From Bifidobacterium santillanense (lineage in GTDB: Bacteria; Actinomycetota; Actinomycetes; Actinomycetales; Bifidobacteriaceae), in NCBI RefSeq assembly GCF_018555385.1, contig NZ_JAFEJS010000007.1, forward strand, positions 62,001-126,000: 64,000 bases of DNA. Direction: 5' to 3'. Of the stretch, positions 31,738 to 41,349 are shown one piece after another (the stretch's first letter is position 1; every line of letters begins with the position of its first letter). Both the position numbers and the translations under genes were made by a program. The notes beneath the pieces were generated by a model. That model did not search any database. It was not told the DNA's origin and worked only from the letters and a program-made list of their open reading frames with translations.

Positions 31738-32661
31738 TCACCGCGGCGCGCCGTACGAGTAGAGCACCTCGTCGCGCCTGACGATGACGGTGGTGTCGGG
31801 CTTGGTCTTGGACTTCGCCGTTGTGCCGTCGGACGCCTTCGCGTTTTGCGGCACCTGCGGCTGATGCCTGAGCACATAGGTCGCGCCGAGTGAGTCGTCC
31901 CGCCCGATGCCGCGCGAGAACCGCTTGTCGGAGGTGACGACCTCGCCGTCGCGCCACCACCATTCGCGGATCTGGCCCTTGCCGTCGTGGTGGATAATCG
32001 CCGGTTCGGCGCCGCTCGGCTTCTCGGCCCACGTCGCGTCCGCATCGGGGTCGTACCATAGCACGCGCACCGATACGCCCGGGGTACCCGACACCGAGGC
32101 TCCATCGGCGGTCGTCCCGCCTCCGGCAGCGCCATCGTCAGCAGACCCGTCCTGCAGGGTGCGGTACGGCCCCACGCCCCTGACGTACAGTTTCAGCACC
32201 GACTCGCGCCCGGCCTTCACGTCGGCGATGAACTTGTCGATCCTCTCGTTGCCGCCGGATTCGCCGTAGAGATACCACGGGTAGGCGTCATCGTCGACTC
32301 CGGCCCAGCCCTCCACGGCCTCGCCGCCGTAGACGTATCCCCTGTCCTTGAGCTGGTCGGCGGTGACGGACGGGTCGAGCGCGACCAGTTCGCCGTAGAT
32401 TCTCTGCGCGGTCATGCGCGTGGCGCGCTGCCAGACGAACGCGCCGGTCACGATCACCGCGAACGCGAGGAACGCGGCGAGCAGCCACCACCATGTCGGC
32501 CGTGCGGGAGTCGGCCAGGCCGCGCCGACCCGCCGGTCGTCATTACGCACCCCGATGCCCGACGACCCGTTCCGCAGTCCGTCGTCCGACCGATCGTTCG
32601 AACGTCCATCGACCCGCGCATCGAACCACCGGGCACCCGGCATCCGCATCCTCCCGTTCAT
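31738..32661 (-). CDS. Uncharacterised single-pass membrane protein
   Basis: A 307-aa protein I cannot assign to a family. Residues 1-55 are hydrophilic and rich in Arg, Asp, Gly and Ser. One membrane segment (WWWLLAAFLAFAVIVTGAFVW) follows, then a ~230-residue domain probably outside the cell. This contains YPWYLYGESGGNERIDKFIADV, REWWWRDGEVVTS and a Gly/Ala/Asp/Ser-rich low-complexity stretch in the middle. The ATG at 32661 follows AAGGAG at eight bases; a GTG at 32670 is less likely. It is divergent from a two-component system. Confidence 0.75.
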   Translation of the reverse strand: MNGRMRMPGARWFDARVDGRSNDRSDDGLRNGSSGIGVRNDDRRVGAAWPTPARPTWWWLLAAFLAFAVIVTGAFVWQRATRMTAQRIYGELVALDPSVTADQLKDRGYVYGGEAVEGWAGVDDDAYPWYLYGESGGNERIDKFIADVKAGRESVLKLYVRGVGPYRTLQDGSADDGAAGGGTTADGASVSGTPGVSVRVLWYDPDADATWAEKPSGAEPAIIHHDGKGQIREWWWRDGEVVTSDKRFSRGIGRDDSLGATYVLRHQPQVPQNAKASDGTTAKSKTKPDTTVIVRRDEVLYSYGAPR

Positions 32662-33020
32662 CGCGATCACTCCTTTCCGATGACGTCGTTACGACCCCGC
32701 ACTCCACCGTATAGTCCGGCGGGGCGCCCCTCCCGGAGAGGGACCGGCGGCGAAGCCCGACAGTCAATCGTCGAACCCGGCTTTCTCCCCGGACATGACC
32801 CGCATGACGGTTCCTCTCGGCGAGGAACCCGACGGGACCATCCTTGCCGGAACGGAGACACCGTCCCCGGTTCCTCAACGGAACGAGCCAGGGACCATGT
32901 CCCTCATCCGGTTCGTAGTGATTTCAGATTATGACCCGAGACCCGCTCCGCGCCAGCGCGCGACATGCGCCGCATGACATCGGTTCACGCGACGCTCCCC
33001 CGCGCCCCTACACTGGCCTC
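32662..33020. other. Divergent intergenic region with several small hairpins
   Basis: No gene seen. GGTTCCTC (32809-32816) pairs with GAGGAACC (32822-32829), and AGGGACCATGTCCCT (32890-32904) is a self-complementary stem. Another GGTTCCTC copy lies near 32869. Near the 3' end TACACT at 33009-33014 is a plausible -10 box whose start point would fall on or next to the ATG at 33021, with no ribosome site in between, so the response regulator mRNA may be leaderless. Confidence 0.5.
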
Positions 33021-33848
33021 ATGAGTCTTACTGGAACGGATTCGGGGCGCGCCGCGGCGCATCGCACCGGGCAGCCTCGACGCCCCGTCATCGCGCTGGT
33101 CGACAACGACCGCATGGCGCTGCTGGCGTTGTCGTCACTGCTGACGCACGCCGGATTCACGATCCCCTGGACCGCGCAGCTGGGCGCGGCCGCGATCCAG
33201 CGCTGCATCCGCGAGCGCGACCGGCCGGACGTGCTGCTGGTCGACATGGCCCTGACCGACATGACCGGCGTCGACGTGTGCCGCGCGGTGCGCCGGTGGA
33301 CGCCGACCCTGCCGATGATCGGCATGACCGCCTACGATCCGGCCGTCTACCGCGACGCCGCCATTACCGCCGGCGCGACGACGGTGATTCCCAAGGACGA
33401 TTTCGACGGACTTGTCGCGGCGATCCGCGAGGCCGCGATCGAACCCGGAACCGACGATTCCGGGGCCGAGACTCGCGCGCCTCTTCCCCATCAGGCCGCG
33501 ACGCCCCGCGATCCGATTCCCATCACCGCGTCTCGTGGTCCGATTTCCCGTCACAACGGTCACGATGATGCCGGCGTCATACCTTCCGTATCTTCTGCGT
33601 CATCGTACGCACCCTCATCCACCCCGCGCGCGGACGCCGCGACGCCGGCACGCTCGTTCGCGTTGTCGCCGGGGCAGGCGGCCATCATGCGCCTGTACGC
33701 GGACGGACGGTCGACCGACGAGATCGCCGCGACGCTCGGCATCTCGAAGGGCACGATCTTCTCGCAGGTCGCCCGCGTACGCGACAAGCTCCACGCGCGC
33801 GACCGCGACGAGGCGGTGGCCCTGTGCCGCCGGTACCTGCGGATGTGA
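33021..33848 (+). CDS. NarL/LuxR-family response regulator
   Basis: A 275-aa transcription factor. The receiver domain (24-135) has acidic residues Asp28 and Asp30, phospho-acceptor Asp75 (LLVDMAL), Thr103 and Lys125. A Ser/Ala/Pro-rich linker of ~65 residues replaces the usual 15-25. The LuxR-type HTH (about 205-270) includes LSPGQAAIMRLYADGRSTDEIAATLGIS. There is no ribosome site before the ATG at 33021; the message may be leaderless. It is followed 10 bp later by the sensor kinase gene, its probable partner. The signal is unknown. Confidence 0.88.
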   Translation: MSLTGTDSGRAAAHRTGQPRRPVIALVDNDRMALLALSSLLTHAGFTIPWTAQLGAAAIQRCIRERDRPDVLLVDMALTDMTGVDVCRAVRRWTPTLPMIGMTAYDPAVYRDAAITAGATTVIPKDDFDGLVAAIREAAIEPGTDDSGAETRAPLPHQAATPRDPIPITASRGPISRHNGHDDAGVIPSVSSASSYAPSSTPRADAATPARSFALSPGQAAIMRLYADGRSTDEIAATLGISKGTIFSQVARVRDKLHARDRDEAVALCRRYLRM

Positions 33849-33858
33849 GGATGGGACC

Positions 33859-35319
33859 ATGTTGCTGTCGGATTGGCGCACACGCATGCTGCTCGCCTGC
33901 TCGTCGCTGCCGGTGACGGTCGAAACCGTGTATCTGCATCACACCGGCGAGGCGGATGACACGACGCTGCTGTGCTTCCTGCTGTCGGTGACGTGTTGTC
34001 TGCTCATGGCGCTGCTGCCACGCATCGGCGCGTGGGCGATCGTCGCGTTGTGGGTCGCGCGATGCGTGATGCCCGGCACCACGCCGCTGTCGGTGCTGTT
34101 CTGTCTGCTCATGGCCGTGACGGTCATGGCGTATCGGGACATGCGCATTGCCCTGCCCGCCGCAATCGTCGCCGAGACGGCGACCGCGGCCCGCATCCCG
34201 CTCTATCCGTGGGATTCGTCGACGTTCACGATGCTGTGCGCGACCGCCGCGTTCCTGCTGCTCGCACTGTGGCTCGGTTCGATGATGGACCGCCAGGAAC
34301 GCCGTGAGACCGAGGAGCGCGAGCGGGCCGGGTTGCTGCGCCGGCTGGCCGATCAGCGGCTCGCGACCCAGCTGCATCATTCGGTCGCCAACGATCTGGC
34401 CACGATCCTGCTGCTCGCGCGGCAGCTGGCATCGGATGAGAAACGTCCCGACTTCCGCACCCCGATTCCCCGCGATTCCGCCTCCCGCGCGTCCACTTCC
34501 CGGGGCACTGGCACTACGACGGACATCGCCGATGAGCCGGATCGCGGGATCCCCGATGACGCGACGATCGACGCACGGACCGTGGCGCTCATCGAACGGA
34601 CCGCGTCCGAGTCGTTGGCCAAGGTGCGTGCCCTGATTGCGGGCCTGGATCGACAGACCGGCACCACCGACTCATCCGGATCCGCCGATGCCGTGTACGC
34701 CCACGGGACCATGACCGGGACCACGCTCGAGGACGCAGTCGAAGTCGCCTCGGGGCCGGAATCCGCCTCCGGAAACGTCACCGCACCACGCCCCACGACG
34801 GCTCCGACGCAAGCCGGACCGTCATCGGCGAAACCCCGTGACCTGCGTCTCACCTCCGTCACGGCGGACGAATTGCGCGCCTTGGGCGAGTCCTTCGACG
34901 AGCGCCTGCATGCGATCGGACTCGACGGCGAAACCATCATCGGCGGCGAACGATCCGTGACCTGCACAGTCGAACGGCGGGACGTCCTGCTCGAGATCCT
35001 GCACGAGATCGTCGGCAACATGATGAAATACGCGGATCCGGAGGCCGGCTACTGCATCGCCATCACGCTCGCCCCGGGACTCGCCACGGTGTCGGAGTCC
35101 AACGGCGTACGCCCAGACGACACACATGCGGGCGACGGGGCCGGCACGGCACAAACCGCGGCGAATACCGGTGCGGATACCGCGTCCTCTTCCCCGCTGA
35201 TGGGCGGCGGCACCGGACTCGACCGCTGCCGCCGGACCGCGGCCGATCTCGGCGGCGAGTACGCCGTATCCGGGGACGACGGAGCTTGGACCGTCCTGCT
35301 CAGACTTCCCCTGACATGA
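33859..35319 (+). CDS. Membrane sensor histidine kinase (NarX/DesK-type)
   Basis: A 486-aa kinase with an N-terminal membrane region (about five segments, residues 10-140), a dimerisation/phospho-acceptor helix with QLHHSVANDLATILLLARQ (His173), and a C-terminal ATPase domain with N-box EILHEIVGNMMKYADPEAG and G-box GGTGLDRC. The region between (about 195-350) contains long Ser/Thr/Ala/Pro/Asp-rich stretches not typical of the family, and a similar insertion separates N- and G-boxes. The ATG at 33859 has GAGGATGGG just upstream. It should phosphorylate the regulator encoded 10 bp upstream. Confidence 0.86.
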   Translation: MLLSDWRTRMLLACSSLPVTVETVYLHHTGEADDTTLLCFLLSVTCCLLMALLPRIGAWAIVALWVARCVMPGTTPLSVLFCLLMAVTVMAYRDMRIALPAAIVAETATAARIPLYPWDSSTFTMLCATAAFLLLALWLGSMMDRQERRETEERERAGLLRRLADQRLATQLHHSVANDLATILLLARQLASDEKRPDFRTPIPRDSASRASTSRGTGTTTDIADEPDRGIPDDATIDARTVALIERTASESLAKVRALIAGLDRQTGTTDSSGSADAVYAHGTMTGTTLEDAVEVASGPESASGNVTAPRPTTAPTQAGPSSAKPRDLRLTSVTADELRALGESFDERLHAIGLDGETIIGGERSVTCTVERRDVLLEILHEIVGNMMKYADPEAGYCIAITLAPGLATVSESNGVRPDDTHAGDGAGTAQTAANTGADTASSSPLMGGGTGLDRCRRTAADLGGEYAVSGDDGAWTVLLRLPLT

Positions 35320-35436
35320 CGGCGTGCAGCGGCCCGGGTGCGCACCGGCCCGGGTTTACATCGGTCCGGTAGAGTGGCGGCATCGCGCGGGTCGCATTGC
35401 CGCCCGCCTGCAGGACGACGGAAACGGAGGTACGTG

Positions 35437-36282
35437 ATGACCGATCGGCCGATGATCGCGGTGACGCCGCTGATGGACTACGGACGGGACAGCCTGTGGA
35501 TGCTGCCCGGATACATGGACGCGGTGCTGCGCGCGGGCGGCACGCCGGTGATGCTGCCGCTGACCGATGATGCGGACGCGATGGAGCAGTGCGCCGAACG
35601 GTTCGACGCGTTCCTGTTCACGGGCGGTCCGGATGTGGGGCCGTCGGTGGGCGACGATGCCGGAGCCGGCGCCGTCGACACCGGCGAACCGGCGGACGGC
35701 GGGAACGGGGCTACCCACGCAGACGACCGCACGTCCAACGGCGCGAACGGCCACACGCCCAACGGCGCGGATGATGACGCGGGCGACGATGCGACCGGGC
35801 GCAGCGAGGCGCTCTCCCCCGAACGCGACCGGATGGAATCGCGGCTGCTGCCGGCCGTGATGCGGCTGGACAAGCCGATTCTCGGCATCTGCCGCGGCAT
35901 CCAGTTCATCAACCGGTATCTGGGCGGCACATTGTGGCAGGACCTGCCCACCGAGCATCCCAGTGGGGTCGAGCACCACATGAACCCGCCGTACGACGCG
36001 TTCGGGCACACCGTGACGCTGACACCCGGCACGCCGTTGGCCGGACTGTTCACGGGACGGCGCGAGATCGCGGTGAACAGCTACCACCATCAGGCCGTGC
36101 GTGAACTCGCGCCGGGACTGCGCGTGATGGCCACCGCCCCCGACGGGGTGATCGAAGCGCTGTGGCGGCCGGCGAGCCGGTTCCTGTGGGCCGTGCAATG
36201 GCATCCCGAGTTCCTGTACAAGGTGGATCCGCGCTCGCAGGCCATCTTCGACGCGTTCGTGGCCGCGGCGCGGGGCGAGTAG
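35437..36282 (+). CDS. Class I glutamine-amidotransferase-like hydrolase (gamma-Glu-GABA hydrolase family)
   Basis: A 281-aa peptidase C26 protein. Catalytic residues are Cys152 (GICRGIQF), His256 and Glu258 (QWHPEF). PuuD-type enzymes split gamma-glutamyl-gamma-aminobutyrate or related gamma-glutamyl amides. Residues ~70-125 are a low-complexity insertion (D, G, A, T and N rich; NGANGHTPNGADDDAG) inside a loop that is short in relatives. The ATG at 35437 has ACGGAGG. No putrescine pathway genes are nearby, so the substrate is open. The 3' end is followed directly by the 52-bp repeat array. Confidence 0.85.
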   Translation: MTDRPMIAVTPLMDYGRDSLWMLPGYMDAVLRAGGTPVMLPLTDDADAMEQCAERFDAFLFTGGPDVGPSVGDDAGAGAVDTGEPADGGNGATHADDRTSNGANGHTPNGADDDAGDDATGRSEALSPERDRMESRLLPAVMRLDKPILGICRGIQFINRYLGGTLWQDLPTEHPSGVEHHMNPPYDAFGHTVTLTPGTPLAGLFTGRREIAVNSYHHQAVRELAPGLRVMATAPDGVIEALWRPASRFLWAVQWHPEFLYKVDPRSQAIFDAFVAAARGE

Positions 36283-36334
36283 GCGCACACCTCCTCATCA
36301 TCCGGCTCCCTCGCGGGAGCTATCGACCGCCGGA

Positions 36335-36930
36335 TGGCGTTAACGGCTTGCCGGGAAGACTCCGGGAGAGATGCGGGACAACCGGCGGCGTCAAACTCTC
36401 CTGGAAGCGGCATCCGCGAGAGATGCGGGCCGGTCGATGGCAGAAATCTCTCGCCAAGAACCCGCCAGCGAGAGATCGGCGCCACCAAGTGGCGGAACCG
36501 GACCTCCGGGAAGGCACCGGGAGAGATGCGCGCTGCCAGGTGGCAGAAATCTCTCGCCAAGAACCCCGCCAGCGAGAGATTGGTGCCACAAGACGGCGCG
36601 GACATCTCGCATGGGACGCATTGCGAGAGCTATCGACCGCCCGCTGGCAGGAACTTCTCGCCGAGAACCCCGCCAGCGAGAGATTGGTGCCGCCAAGTGG
36701 CGGGAACGGATCTCCGGGAAGACTCCGGAAGAGATGCAAGACAGCCGGTGGCAGGAACCTCTCGCCGAAAACCTCCCCAGCGAGAGATCGGTGCCACCAA
36801 ATGGCGGGAACGGACCTCCGGGAAGGCACCGGGAGAGTTTTGTGCTGCCCGGTGGCAGGAATCTCTCGCTGAGAACGGTGCATGCGAGAGATTGGTGCCA
36901 CCGAGCAGCGAGAATCTCTCGCCGGGAGGC
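36335..36930. repeat. 52-bp tandem repeat array with alternating A and B subunits
   Basis: Subunits start at 36335, 36386, 36438, 36490, 36541, 36594, 36645, 36698, 36749, 36802, 36853 and ~36905. Two types largely alternate, giving a 103-104-bp higher period. Type A carries a hairpin with arms AATCTCTCGC/GCGAGAGATT; type B carries CTCCGGGAAGGCACCGGGAG-like palindromes. Both start with TGGCAGG/TGGCGGG. The GGCTCCCTCGCGGGAGCT palindrome near 36304 looks like an outlying half-unit. All ORFs here follow the repeat and are not credible. The remaining 36931-37109 shows a short direct repeat (AGGCAGGACCTTGCAG) but no gene. Confidence 0.88.
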
Positions 36931-37109
36931 ATCGGTGCCGGTTGTGATGACGCGGCACGTCTCGGCATGGCGCGTGGTACGAGACGGCCGGGGCGGCATG
37001 GTGGTGTATGGCGCGGCATGGCCTGCGAACCGATATAGGCAGGACCTTGCAGTAGGCAGGACCTTGCAGCCGAACGCCCGCGCGGCATCATGTCCCCGGC
37101 ACAACGCAC

Positions 37110-37147
37110 GTGAGGGCCCGACTCCCGTTGGGGAATCGGGCCCTCAC
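37110..37147 (-). terminator. Hairpin terminator 3' of araA (distal)
   Basis: Arms GTGAGGGCCCGA... and ...TCGGGCCCTCAC pair over 38 bp with one internal mismatch region. It lies ~170 bp past the araA stop and also faces the repeat array, so it may insulate the two. Confidence 0.7.
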
Positions 37148-37249
37148 GCTGCTAATAACGCGCACCGGCCCATCAAGGGCCGATGACAATTCAGTACCGC
37201 CGATCAGTGACGGCTTGCCGGCGCTGACCGACGTGTGCAACTCCAAGGC

Positions 37250-37290
37250 GCGGGAGACGAAGGCGTACGAAGGTACGTCGAGTCTCCCGC
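37250..37290 (-). terminator. Hairpin terminator 3' of araA (proximal)
   Basis: GCGGGAGAC (37250-37258) pairs with GTCTCCCGC (37282-37290) over a 23-nt loop, 24 bp past the araA stop codon. Confidence 0.6.
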
Positions 37291-37313
37291 AACACGGGGA
37301 GGCGCTCCGTCGA

Positions 37314-38831
37314 TCAGTGACGGTTGTCGAGACGGTGGACCATCTCGGAGAGCTCCAGCTCCTTCTCGAACTGGCGGGCGGTGGTGTTCTCGTCGATGAC
37401 GGCGAGCTCGACGCCGGCCATGCGGGCGAAGTCCTCCCAGGCCTCACGACCGACGGAGGTGGTCATGCAGGTGTGGTGGGAGCCGCCGGCGGTGATCCAG
37501 CACTGGACGGCGGTCTTCAGGGACGGCTGCGGCTTCCAGACGGCGCGGGCGCACGGCAGCTCCTTGAGGGAGCCCTGCGGCTCGACGACGTCGACGACGT
37601 CCATGAGCAGGCGGAAGCGCTCGCGCACGTCGGACATGGAGACGACGACCGCGTCCTTCTTCGGCTTGCCGGAGAAGACCAGACGGACCGGGTCGGCCTT
37701 GCCACCGATGCCGAGCGGGTGGATCTCGAGCTTCGGCTTGGCGATGGTGCCGATGGACGGGGAGACCTCGAGCATGTGGGAGCCCATGTCGAGCTCGTCG
37801 CCCTCGGTGAAGTTGTAGGAGTAGTCCTCCATCAGGGAGGCGCCACCCTCGAGGCCGTAGCCCATGACGGCGCCGATGCGCACGAGGACGGCGGTCTTCC
37901 AGTCACCCTCGGCGGAGAAGCCCCAGCCGTACTCGGACGGGAAGCGCTGCGGGCCGACGCCCGGCAGCTGCGGCAGGGCGCCGAGGTCCTCGAAGTTGTC
38001 GACGCCGGCGGTGCAGCCGTTGGCGCGCATCATGTTGACCATCGCGGCCTCTTCCTTGGCGGCGATGAACAGGGAGTCGTACTTGGCGTCCAGCAGGGCC
38101 GGATCGACGTCGTACTTGGCCTTGTAGTCCTCGATGATCTCCTTGACCTGGTCGTCCTTGACGGCGTCGTACGCGGCGACGAGCTCGTTGACGGCCCAGG
38201 TGTTGATGGAGGCGCCGAAGACGCGCTCGGCCTCGGTCTTGTCGCCCTCGGTGACGGCGACGTTGCGCATGTTGTCGCCCCAGCGCATGACCTTCATGTT
38301 GTTGGAGGCGTCCCAGCCGGCGGCGGCGCGGGCCCAGGTGCCGACCTTCTCGGCGACCTCCGGGTCGGTGTAGTGGCCGACGACGATCTTGCGCTTGATG
38401 CCGAGGCGGGAGACGATGTAGCCGAACTCACGGTCGCCGTGGGCGGCCTGGTTCAGGTTCATGAAGTCCATGTCGATGGTCTCCCACGGGATCTCCTTGT
38501 GGTGCTGGGTGGCCAGCTGCAGCAGCGGCTTGGTCAGCACCTCGAGGCCGCGGATCCACATCTTGGCCGGGGAGAAGGTGTGGCACCAGGTGATCACGCC
38601 GATGACGTTCGGGTTGGCGGACGCCTCGACCATGAACTCCTTGACGCCGTCGGAGGACTTCAGGGTCGGCTTGAGGACGATCTTCGCCGGGATCTTGCCG
38701 GTCTTGTTCAGGTAGTCGACCATCTCGGCGGAGTGGATGGCGACCTGACGCAGGGCCTCCTCGCCGTACAGGTCCTGCGAGCCGACGCCGAACCAGATCT
38801 CCTTGCCCTCGAACGGGTTCTCCATAACCAT
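37314..38831 (-). CDS. araA: L-arabinose isomerase
   Basis: A 505-aa enzyme converting L-arabinose to L-ribulose. The N-terminus ENPFEGKEIWFGVGSQDLYGEEAL is diagnostic, and length equals the family norm. GVITWCHTFSPAKMWIRGL and the C-terminal GGSHHTCMTTSV active-site segment are present. The ATG at 38831 has AAGGAAG seven bases upstream. It is the last gene of the araB-araD-araA unit; the 49-bp gap after araD suggests cotranscription. Confidence 0.97.
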   Translation of the reverse strand: MVMENPFEGKEIWFGVGSQDLYGEEALRQVAIHSAEMVDYLNKTGKIPAKIVLKPTLKSSDGVKEFMVEASANPNVIGVITWCHTFSPAKMWIRGLEVLTKPLLQLATQHHKEIPWETIDMDFMNLNQAAHGDREFGYIVSRLGIKRKIVVGHYTDPEVAEKVGTWARAAAGWDASNNMKVMRWGDNMRNVAVTEGDKTEAERVFGASINTWAVNELVAAYDAVKDDQVKEIIEDYKAKYDVDPALLDAKYDSLFIAAKEEAAMVNMMRANGCTAGVDNFEDLGALPQLPGVGPQRFPSEYGWGFSAEGDWKTAVLVRIGAVMGYGLEGGASLMEDYSYNFTEGDELDMGSHMLEVSPSIGTIAKPKLEIHPLGIGGKADPVRLVFSGKPKKDAVVVSMSDVRERFRLLMDVVDVVEPQGSLKELPCARAVWKPQPSLKTAVQCWITAGGSHHTCMTTSVGREAWEDFARMAGVELAVIDENTTARQFEKELELSEMVHRLDNRH

Positions 38832-38880
38832 GAGTTACTTCCTTTACTTCGTTGTGTTGGTTGTTTGGGTTAAGTGTGCT

Positions 38881-39573
38881 TCAGTGCTGGCCGTAGACGT
38901 TCTGGTAGCGGTCGTTGAGCTTGTCGATGTCGGCCTGCGGGATCTCGATGATGTCGCCGAGCTGGTGGGCGGCCCACATGGTGTGCGCGACCTCCTCGGT
39001 CATCGCCGCGGCCTTGACGGCGGCCTCCGCATCCTTGCCGATCGTGAACGGACCGTGGTTCTGCATGAGGACGGCCGGGGACTTCGGGTACTTGGCCAGG
39101 GTCTCGACGACGCCCTTGCCGATCGCCTCGGAGCCGATCAGACGGAACGGGCCCACCGGCACCGGGCCGCCGAACTCGTCGCCCATCATGGTCAGGCCGC
39201 ACGGGATGTTCTGGCCGGTGGCCGCCCACGCGGTGGCGTAGGTGGAGTGGGTGTGCACGACGCCGTACACGCCCGGCATGTTGCGGTAGATGTACGCGTG
39301 GGAGGCGGTGTCGGAGCTCGGGGCCTCGGAGCCGTCGACCACGTTGCCCTCAAGGTCGGTGACGACCATGGAGTTCGGGGTCAGGTTCTCGTAGCGCACG
39401 CCGGACGGCTTGATGACCATGAGGTCGGCGGTGTGCAGACGCTGGGAGACGTTGCCGGCGGTCCACACGACCAGGTTCCACTTGATGAGCTGCTGGTGCA
39501 GGTTGGACACGACCTCGCGCACCTGCTTGACCTCGGCGCGCACCTCGGGACCGTAATCAGCCAAAGTTGCCAT
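38881..39573 (-). CDS. araD: L-ribulose-5-phosphate 4-epimerase
   Basis: A 230-aa class II aldolase-fold enzyme converting L-ribulose-5-P to D-xylulose-5-P, which enters the bifid shunt. The zinc site is in VVHTHSTYATAWA (two His) and the distal His in MQNHGPFTIG. SGNVSQRL-like WTAGNVSQR binds phosphate. AAAGGA lies 10 bases before the ATG. It sits 43 bp after araB. Confidence 0.96.
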   Translation of the reverse strand: MATLADYGPEVRAEVKQVREVVSNLHQQLIKWNLVVWTAGNVSQRLHTADLMVIKPSGVRYENLTPNSMVVTDLEGNVVDGSEAPSSDTASHAYIYRNMPGVYGVVHTHSTYATAWAATGQNIPCGLTMMGDEFGGPVPVGPFRLIGSEAIGKGVVETLAKYPKSPAVLMQNHGPFTIGKDAEAAVKAAAMTEEVAHTMWAAHQLGDIIEIPQADIDKLNDRYQNVYGQH

Positions 39574-39616
39574 TGTTGGTTTTCCTTTCGGGTTGGGAGG
39601 GAAGATTATCGAAAAA

Positions 39617-41260
39617 TCACTTGTCCTCGAGATCGATGGACTCGATCGCGGTGTGCTCGATGGGCAGGCCCTTCGAGAAGCGGGCGAAGAAGTCCTCGAA
39701 GCCGATGACGTCGCCGGCGGCCGGTTCCTCGGTGGTGGACTGCGCGTCCTTGAACACGCGGCCGTCGAGGTAGTCGGCGAGGTTGGTGTGGTCCTCGTTG
39801 GTGTTCCACAGGTAGTCGGCGAGCACGGCCATGCCCCAGGCGCCGCCCTCGGCCGCGGTGGACATCACCTTGATCGGGGTGTTGAACGCGGCGGCGAGGA
39901 TCTTCTGCGCGACCTTCGGCGTGGTGAAGATGCCGCCGTGGCCGACGAGGGAGTCGATCTGGACGTGCTCCTGCTTGGTCATGACGTCCATGCCGATCTT
40001 GACCGGGGAGAACGCGGAGAACAGCTGGGCGCGCATGAAGTTGCCGAGGGTCATGTTGGCCTCGGGGCTGCGGGCGAACAGCGGACGGCCCTCCGGCAGA
40101 CCGGCGAGGAACTCGCCGGAGCGGAACGGGTAGTTCAGCAGGCCTCCGCAGTTGGCGTCGACGTCGTCGGCGATGGCGGCGCGGAACAGCGTGCCGTAGA
40201 GCGTGCCGGCGTCGACCGGGTTGCCGATGGCCTTGGCGAACTGGCCGAACAGTCCGACCCAGGCGTTGAGGTCGGAGGTGAAGTTGTTGGCGTGGCTCAT
40301 GCCCGCGAGGTCGCCGGCCGGGGTGGTGACGAGGTCGACCTCCGGGTGCAGGGCCTTGAGCTTGTGCTCGAGCACGACCATCGCGAAGATCGAGGTGCCG
40401 GCGGAGACGTTGCCGGTGCGCACGCGCACGGAGTTGGTGGCGACCATGCCGGTGCCGGCGTCGCCCTCCGGCGGGGCGAGCACGATGCCCGGCTGGAGGG
40501 TGCCGGACGGGTCGAGCAGGGCCGCGCCCTCGGCGGTCAGCTCGCCGGCCGGGGTGCCGGCGACGAGCGGACGGGGCAGCAGGTCCTCGAGCTTCCACGG
40601 CTGGGCCGCGACCTCGGGCAGTGCGTCGAACTGCTTGATGAACTCGGTCTCGTAGGTGTGGGTGGTCGGGTCGATCGGGAACATGCCGGACGCGTCACCG
40701 ACGCCGAGGACCTTCTCGCCGGTGAGCTTCCAGTGGACGTAGCCGGCGAGGGTGGTGAAGTACGCGACCTTGGAGACGTGCTCCTCCTTGTTGAGGACCG
40801 CCTGGTAGAGGTGGGCGATGGACCAGCGTTCCGGGATGTTGTACTGGAACAGCTGGGAGAGCTTCTCGTGCGCCTCGGAGGTGTTGGTGTTCTGCCAGGT
40901 GCGGAACGGCACGAGCAGCTCGCCGTCAGCGTCGAACGCGAGGTAGCCGTGCATCATGGCGGAGAAGCCGATGTGGCCGATGTGGGTGAGCTTCTCGCCG
41001 TACGCGGTGGCGACGTCGTTGGCCATGGACGCGTAGGCGGACTGCAGACCCTTCCAGATCTCCTCCTTGGAGTAGCTCCACAGGCCGTCCTCCAGATGGG
41101 AGGCCCAGCCGTAGTCGCCGGAGGCGATGGTCTTGTAGGTGTCGTCGATGAGGACGGCCTTGATGCGGGTGGAACCGAACTCGATGCCCAGCGAGGTCTT
41201 GCCCGCACGGATCTTCTCGGCGATCGCGGCGACCTGTTCGGAATCGTTGGTTGCTGCCAT
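39617..41260 (-). CDS. araB: L-ribulokinase (FGGY family)
   Basis: A 547-aa kinase phosphorylating L-ribulose. The ATP-binding start LGIEFGSTRIKAVLIDD (about 24-40), the SAMMHGYLAFD substrate segment and TGNVSAGTSIFAMVVLE are typical of bifidobacterial ribulokinases, which differ from the enterobacterial AraB length and sequence. It is first of the araBDA unit. The promoter region at 41350-41405 holds a LacI-type operator just downstream of a -10 box, so arabinose genes are probably repressed by the 41517-42635 regulator. Confidence 0.93.
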   Translation of the reverse strand: MAATNDSEQVAAIAEKIRAGKTSLGIEFGSTRIKAVLIDDTYKTIASGDYGWASHLEDGLWSYSKEEIWKGLQSAYASMANDVATAYGEKLTHIGHIGFSAMMHGYLAFDADGELLVPFRTWQNTNTSEAHEKLSQLFQYNIPERWSIAHLYQAVLNKEEHVSKVAYFTTLAGYVHWKLTGEKVLGVGDASGMFPIDPTTHTYETEFIKQFDALPEVAAQPWKLEDLLPRPLVAGTPAGELTAEGAALLDPSGTLQPGIVLAPPEGDAGTGMVATNSVRVRTGNVSAGTSIFAMVVLEHKLKALHPEVDLVTTPAGDLAGMSHANNFTSDLNAWVGLFGQFAKAIGNPVDAGTLYGTLFRAAIADDVDANCGGLLNYPFRSGEFLAGLPEGRPLFARSPEANMTLGNFMRAQLFSAFSPVKIGMDVMTKQEHVQIDSLVGHGGIFTTPKVAQKILAAAFNTPIKVMSTAAEGGAWGMAVLADYLWNTNEDHTNLADYLDGRVFKDAQSTTEEPAAGDVIGFEDFFARFSKGLPIEHTAIESIDLEDK

Positions 41261-41349
41261 GGTGTTGTGAACTCCTCACTGACCGGCCGGTCCTCGCCGC
41301 CCGATCGTCGTCCCGCGAACGTTTTCAGTCACCCCTCGTCGGGCGAGGC

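Noticed and set aside
36334..37186. Several 60-270-codon open frames
   Set aside because: They follow the 52-bp array in multiple frames and strands with repetitive translation.
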